Below are positions 61,212 to 64,000 of a stretch of DNA of 64,000 bases, piece after piece. Positions within the stretch are counted from its first letter, which is position 1, and every line of letters starts with the position of its first letter. The notes below the pieces were generated by a model. It ran no database searches and was not told where the DNA came from. It saw only the letters and a list, made by a program, of their open reading frames with translations. This DNA is from Sporosarcina sp. P32b. Lineage in GTDB: Bacteria > Bacillota > Bacilli > Bacillales_A > Planococcaceae. Location: assembly GCF_002743335.1 (NCBI RefSeq), contig NZ_PDZB01000012.1, positions 1 through 64,000 on the forward strand, in the 5' to 3' direction. The position numbers and the translations under genes were made by a program.

Positions 61212-62255
61212 TTGTCAAAATCTATGGACAAACGACCGCCTATACAATTATCTATTCTTGATTTAGCGACAATTTATAATAATGAAACGGCTAGACAAAC
61301 ATTGAAACATTCCACTGACTTGGTTCAATTAGCAGATCGACTCGGTTATACACGCTATTGGTTTGCGGAACATCACAATACAAAATTCCAAGTAAGTTCT
61401 TCTCCCGACTTGCTGGCAGCACACGCTGCAGCTCACACGAATCGCATTCGCGTGGGTTCAGGTGGAGTCATGCTACCCAATCATAGTCCATTGAAAGTTG
61501 TGGAAAACTTTTCATTGCTGGAATCATTGCATCCGGGGCGCATCGACCTTGGCATTGGACGTGCCCCAGGAACTGATGGTATGACTGCTTTGGCATTAAG
61601 ACGCTCACGAGAAGCCGTGACAACATATGACTTCCCTGAACAGTTCGCAGAGTTATTGGCATTTTTCACGAATAACTTCCCCGACGAGCACCCGTTTAGC
61701 AAAATCAGTGCCACAGCAGAAGAATCCATACCTGATTTGTTCATGCTCGGATCAAGTGACGGAGGTATGCAGTTTGCCGCTGAATATGGACTTGGCTTTG
61801 CATTCGCTGCACATATTAACCCGAAGTTAGCCATCCCTATGCTGCGAACATACCGGGAACGATTTAAGCCATCACAATTCTTGAGTAAACCAAAGGGAAT
61901 TCTAGCTTTGATCGTAGTTTGTGCCGATACAGAAGAACGTGCACGTCAACTCGCACTTCCTGCACAGTTACAATGGGCACGTTGGGGAACCGGAAATTAC
62001 AAATTGCCACCACCGTCCCTCGAAGATGCCATTTCACATTCTTTCTCAACTGCAGAAGATGCCGTCACGAAAGAAAATGATGGACGCTTTGTCATTGGTA
62101 CTCCCTCCCAAGTAAAAGAACAGCTCGAGTCACTTGCAGAAGAAGCGATGGTCGATGAAATCATGATTTTAAATATGATTCCGGATACACAAGCGAGAGA
62201 ACAGTCATTCCATCTGATTGCCAAAGCTTTTCAATTAGCGAGAAATTTACCCTAA
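61212..62255 (+). CDS. LLM-class flavin-dependent oxidoreductase
   Basis: This 347-residue protein belongs to the luciferase-like monooxygenase family (YtmO/YceB-type group). It has the N-terminal L-S-I-L-D-L-A-T-I, F-A-E-H-H-N and R-I-R-V-G-S-G-G-V-M-L-P-N-H motifs, and G-R-I-D-L-G-I-G-R-A-P-G-T. It uses reduced FMN. The substrate is unknown. It starts at TTG 61212, with its ribosome binding site in an inverted repeat. A short terminator follows. Confidence 0.9.
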   Translation: MSKSMDKRPPIQLSILDLATIYNNETARQTLKHSTDLVQLADRLGYTRYWFAEHHNTKFQVSSSPDLLAAHAAAHTNRIRVGSGGVMLPNHSPLKVVENFSLLESLHPGRIDLGIGRAPGTDGMTALALRRSREAVTTYDFPEQFAELLAFFTNNFPDEHPFSKISATAEESIPDLFMLGSSDGGMQFAAEYGLGFAFAAHINPKLAIPMLRTYRERFKPSQFLSKPKGILALIVVCADTEERARQLALPAQLQWARWGTGNYKLPPPSLEDAISHSFSTAEDAVTKENDGRFVIGTPSQVKEQLESLAEEAMVDEIMILNMIPDTQAREQSFHLIAKAFQLARNLP

Positions 62256-62290
62256 GTGAAGTAAGAACGTATTATTTGCACACACAGCTT

Positions 62291-62315
62291 CCCACCCAAA
62301 ATGTGGTGGGTTTTT
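62291..62315 (+). terminator. intrinsic terminator
   Basis: CCCACC pairs with GGTGGG around an 8-base loop, followed by TTTTT. It lies 35 bases after the LLM gene stop. Confidence 0.75.
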
Positions 62316-62492
62316 CATCGTGATTTTATACTATTCGCACTCCTCCCAAGAGTCGCAACTATCTTCCAATTTAATTATTTCAATAAAGCATTTCACTCAA
62401 CGGAGTTCTTCTATATACTTGATAATATCTGAAAAATTTATACCTTTTCGTGATGGATTGAATAGTATTTTTCTAGTGGGAGGAGATTATCA

Positions 62493-64000
62493 TGGATAAA
62501 CAGAAAAAAGGATTTTTCCAAAAGTTTTTGGATATGATTGAGAAAACCGGTAACCGATTGCCACATCCGGTAACATTATTCGCTGTTTTGGCTTTATTGG
62601 TAATCGTCATCTCGGCAGTCGTCTCTTACTTCGGTGTTAGTGCAGAGCATCCAGGTAAAGAAGGCGAAATGATTGAAGTAAATAACTTATTGAGTAGTGA
62701 AGGTATTCATTACATCATTACGAATATGACCGATAACTTTATCGGTTTTGCTCCGCTTGGCGTCGTGCTCATCACGATGCTTGGTATTGGTGTCGCAGAA
62801 GGTTCAGGATTAATCAGTGCTTTACTTCGCGGCTTTGTAATGTCTGTTCCAAAACGCATGATCACGCTAGGATTAGTATTTGCAGGGGTTATGTCGAGTG
62901 TAGCGTCTGACGCGGGCTACGTTGTCTTGCCGCCACTAGGCGCGGTATTGTTCGCAGCACTTGGAAGACACCCTCTTGCGGGTCTAGCAGCTGCCTTTGC
63001 CGGGGTCTCCGGTGGATTCAGTGCCAACTTGCTACTATCGGGTACCGATGCATTACTTGGTGAATTGACGATCATGTCCGCAGCGATCATTAATCCCGAA
63101 TATGCAGAAGGTATGAATATTGCCATGAACTACTACTTCATCGCATTTTCTGTTATCGTTTTGACATTCGTCGGTGCATGGGTCACAGAGAAAATCGTAG
63201 AACCACGTCTTGGCGAATATAACGGTGAATTCCGTGAAAAAGTAGAAAAGCTAACTCGTCTTGAAAAGAAAGGTCTGATTTTAGCAGGTGTTTCTGTCGT
63301 TGTTGCAGGAGCATTGGTTGCACTTCTTGTTGTATTCCCTGGTGCTCCGTTGCGTGGGGATGAAGCAGATATGCCGATCATCAAATCACCTTTCATGAAA
63401 TCGCTCGTGCCGATCATTGCCTTTATGTTCTTTGTGCCGGGTCTTGTTTACGGTAGAGTAACGAAATTAATTCGTAATGACAAAGACGTAGCCGCTATGA
63501 TGTCGACAACGATGTCTGCAATGGGTATGTTTATCGTCCTGTCATTCACAGCAAGTCAGTTCGTCGCATTCTTCTCCGAGTCCAATATGGGCTTGGTGCT
63601 AGGTGTTTACGGTGCAAACTTCCTTGACAGTATTAGTTTAACAGGGATTCCTTTGTTACTGATGTTCATCCTTATTGCGGCGTTCATCAACTTGTTCATC
63701 GGTAGCGCATCTGCGAAATGGGCTATGATGGCACCGGTGTTCGTACCGATTATGATGCAGCTAGGCTATTCTCCTGAATTGACGCAAATGGCGTATCGAG
63801 TGGCGGATTCTTCAACTAATATCATCTCACCGCTCATGACCTATTTTGCGATCATCATCGCCTTTGCACAGAAGTACGATAAGAAGATGGGAATCGGGAC
63901 GCTCGTTTCCGTTATGTTCCCCTATTCCATGTTCTTCTTACTATTCTGGAGCGTAACGTTAATTATTTGGATGTTGCTAGGGATCGATCTTGGACCCGGC
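62493..64000 (+). CDS. AbgT family transporter, cut by the window end
   Basis: This membrane protein runs off the window after 502 codons, close to the usual 500-520 length of AbgT-family proteins. It begins M-D-K-Q-K-K-G-F-F-Q-K-F-L, then N-R-L-P-H-P-V-T-L-F. Family motifs include S-D-A-G-Y-V-V-L-P-P near 145, F-I-G-S-A-S-A-K-W-A-M-M-A-P-V-F near 408, and D-S-S-T-N-I-I-S-P-L near 447. AbgT relatives import p-aminobenzoyl-glutamate or export sulfonamides and PABA; the direction here is unknown. GGGAGGAG precedes the ATG. Confidence 0.9.

Overview
The window looks like a chromosomal segment of an aerobic, low-to-moderate GC Gram-positive of the Bacillales, most likely Planococcaceae (Sporosarcina-like). 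The pointers are strong AAGGAGG-type ribosome binding sites, SLH-anchored surface proteins, sigma-B-type promoters in front of csbD and a general stress protein 17M-like gene, a B12 riboswitch and an S-box leader, a GlnK/GlnL-type two-component system, YqeY, and a eukaryote/archaeal-type ProRS. The genus is an inference from gene content, not from a marker gene. No rRNA, tRNA, CRISPR array, prophage or insertion sequence was seen.

Layout. 1-520: a gene-free degenerate direct repeat. 522-5069: a DinB-like protein, a small acidic protein, and a two-component system (OmpR-type regulator, small membrane protein, large sensor kinase), then a 21-bp phased repeat array and a small Lys/Asn-rich protein. 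5181-13330 (minus strand): a complete cobalamin-uptake locus. A B12 riboswitch with terminator precedes two secreted intrinsic-factor-like proteins, one of them SLH-anchored, followed by EcfT, a fused double EcfA and an EcfS. 13479-17100: a small gene, a BCCT transporter with an odd leader, and metY under a SAM riboswitch. 17348-21043 (minus strand): a persulfide/sulfite detoxification operon (CstR, DsrE, TusA-rhodanese, rhodanese-persulfide dioxygenase, TusA, TauE/SafE) with three matching CstR-type operators. 21331-26360: a DUF2187-like gene, a headless LysR remnant, a DMT exporter with its LysR, and divergent hutG-gltS. 26428-26851: two long hairpin repeats. 26990-38532: peptidase T, DMT and MFS exporters, a NitT/TauT-type ABC importer, an FhuF-like protein, an AI-2E family protein and a DASS symporter. 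38678-40451: small stress-type genes (csbD, general stress protein, DUF3243). 40613-46735: a DMT exporter, a carboxylesterase, a MacB-like ABC pair, and a two-gene OpuF/EgtUV-type ABC importer, followed by a second 21-bp phased array. 46997-64000: acyl-CoA dehydrogenase, lipoproteins, yqeY, topB, a third hairpin repeat, proS, a GlnKL-type system with an adjacent Glu/dicarboxylate symporter carrying a cre site, an SDR protein, a DMT exporter, YitT, an LLM flavin oxidoreductase whose ribosome binding site lies in an inverted repeat, and an AbgT transporter cut by the window end.

How genes work together. The B12 locus reads as one regulated path: surface capture by transcobalamin-like proteins, then ECF uptake, switched off by cobalamin. 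The cst-like operon joins persulfide sensing, sulfane-sulfur relay, persulfide oxidation to sulfite and export of the product. The least explained structures are the two 7-unit arrays with almost exact 21-bp phasing 42 kb apart, the three dispersed hairpin elements, the small gene wedged between a response regulator and its kinase, and an apparent ATT start codon on the SLH-anchored B12 protein.
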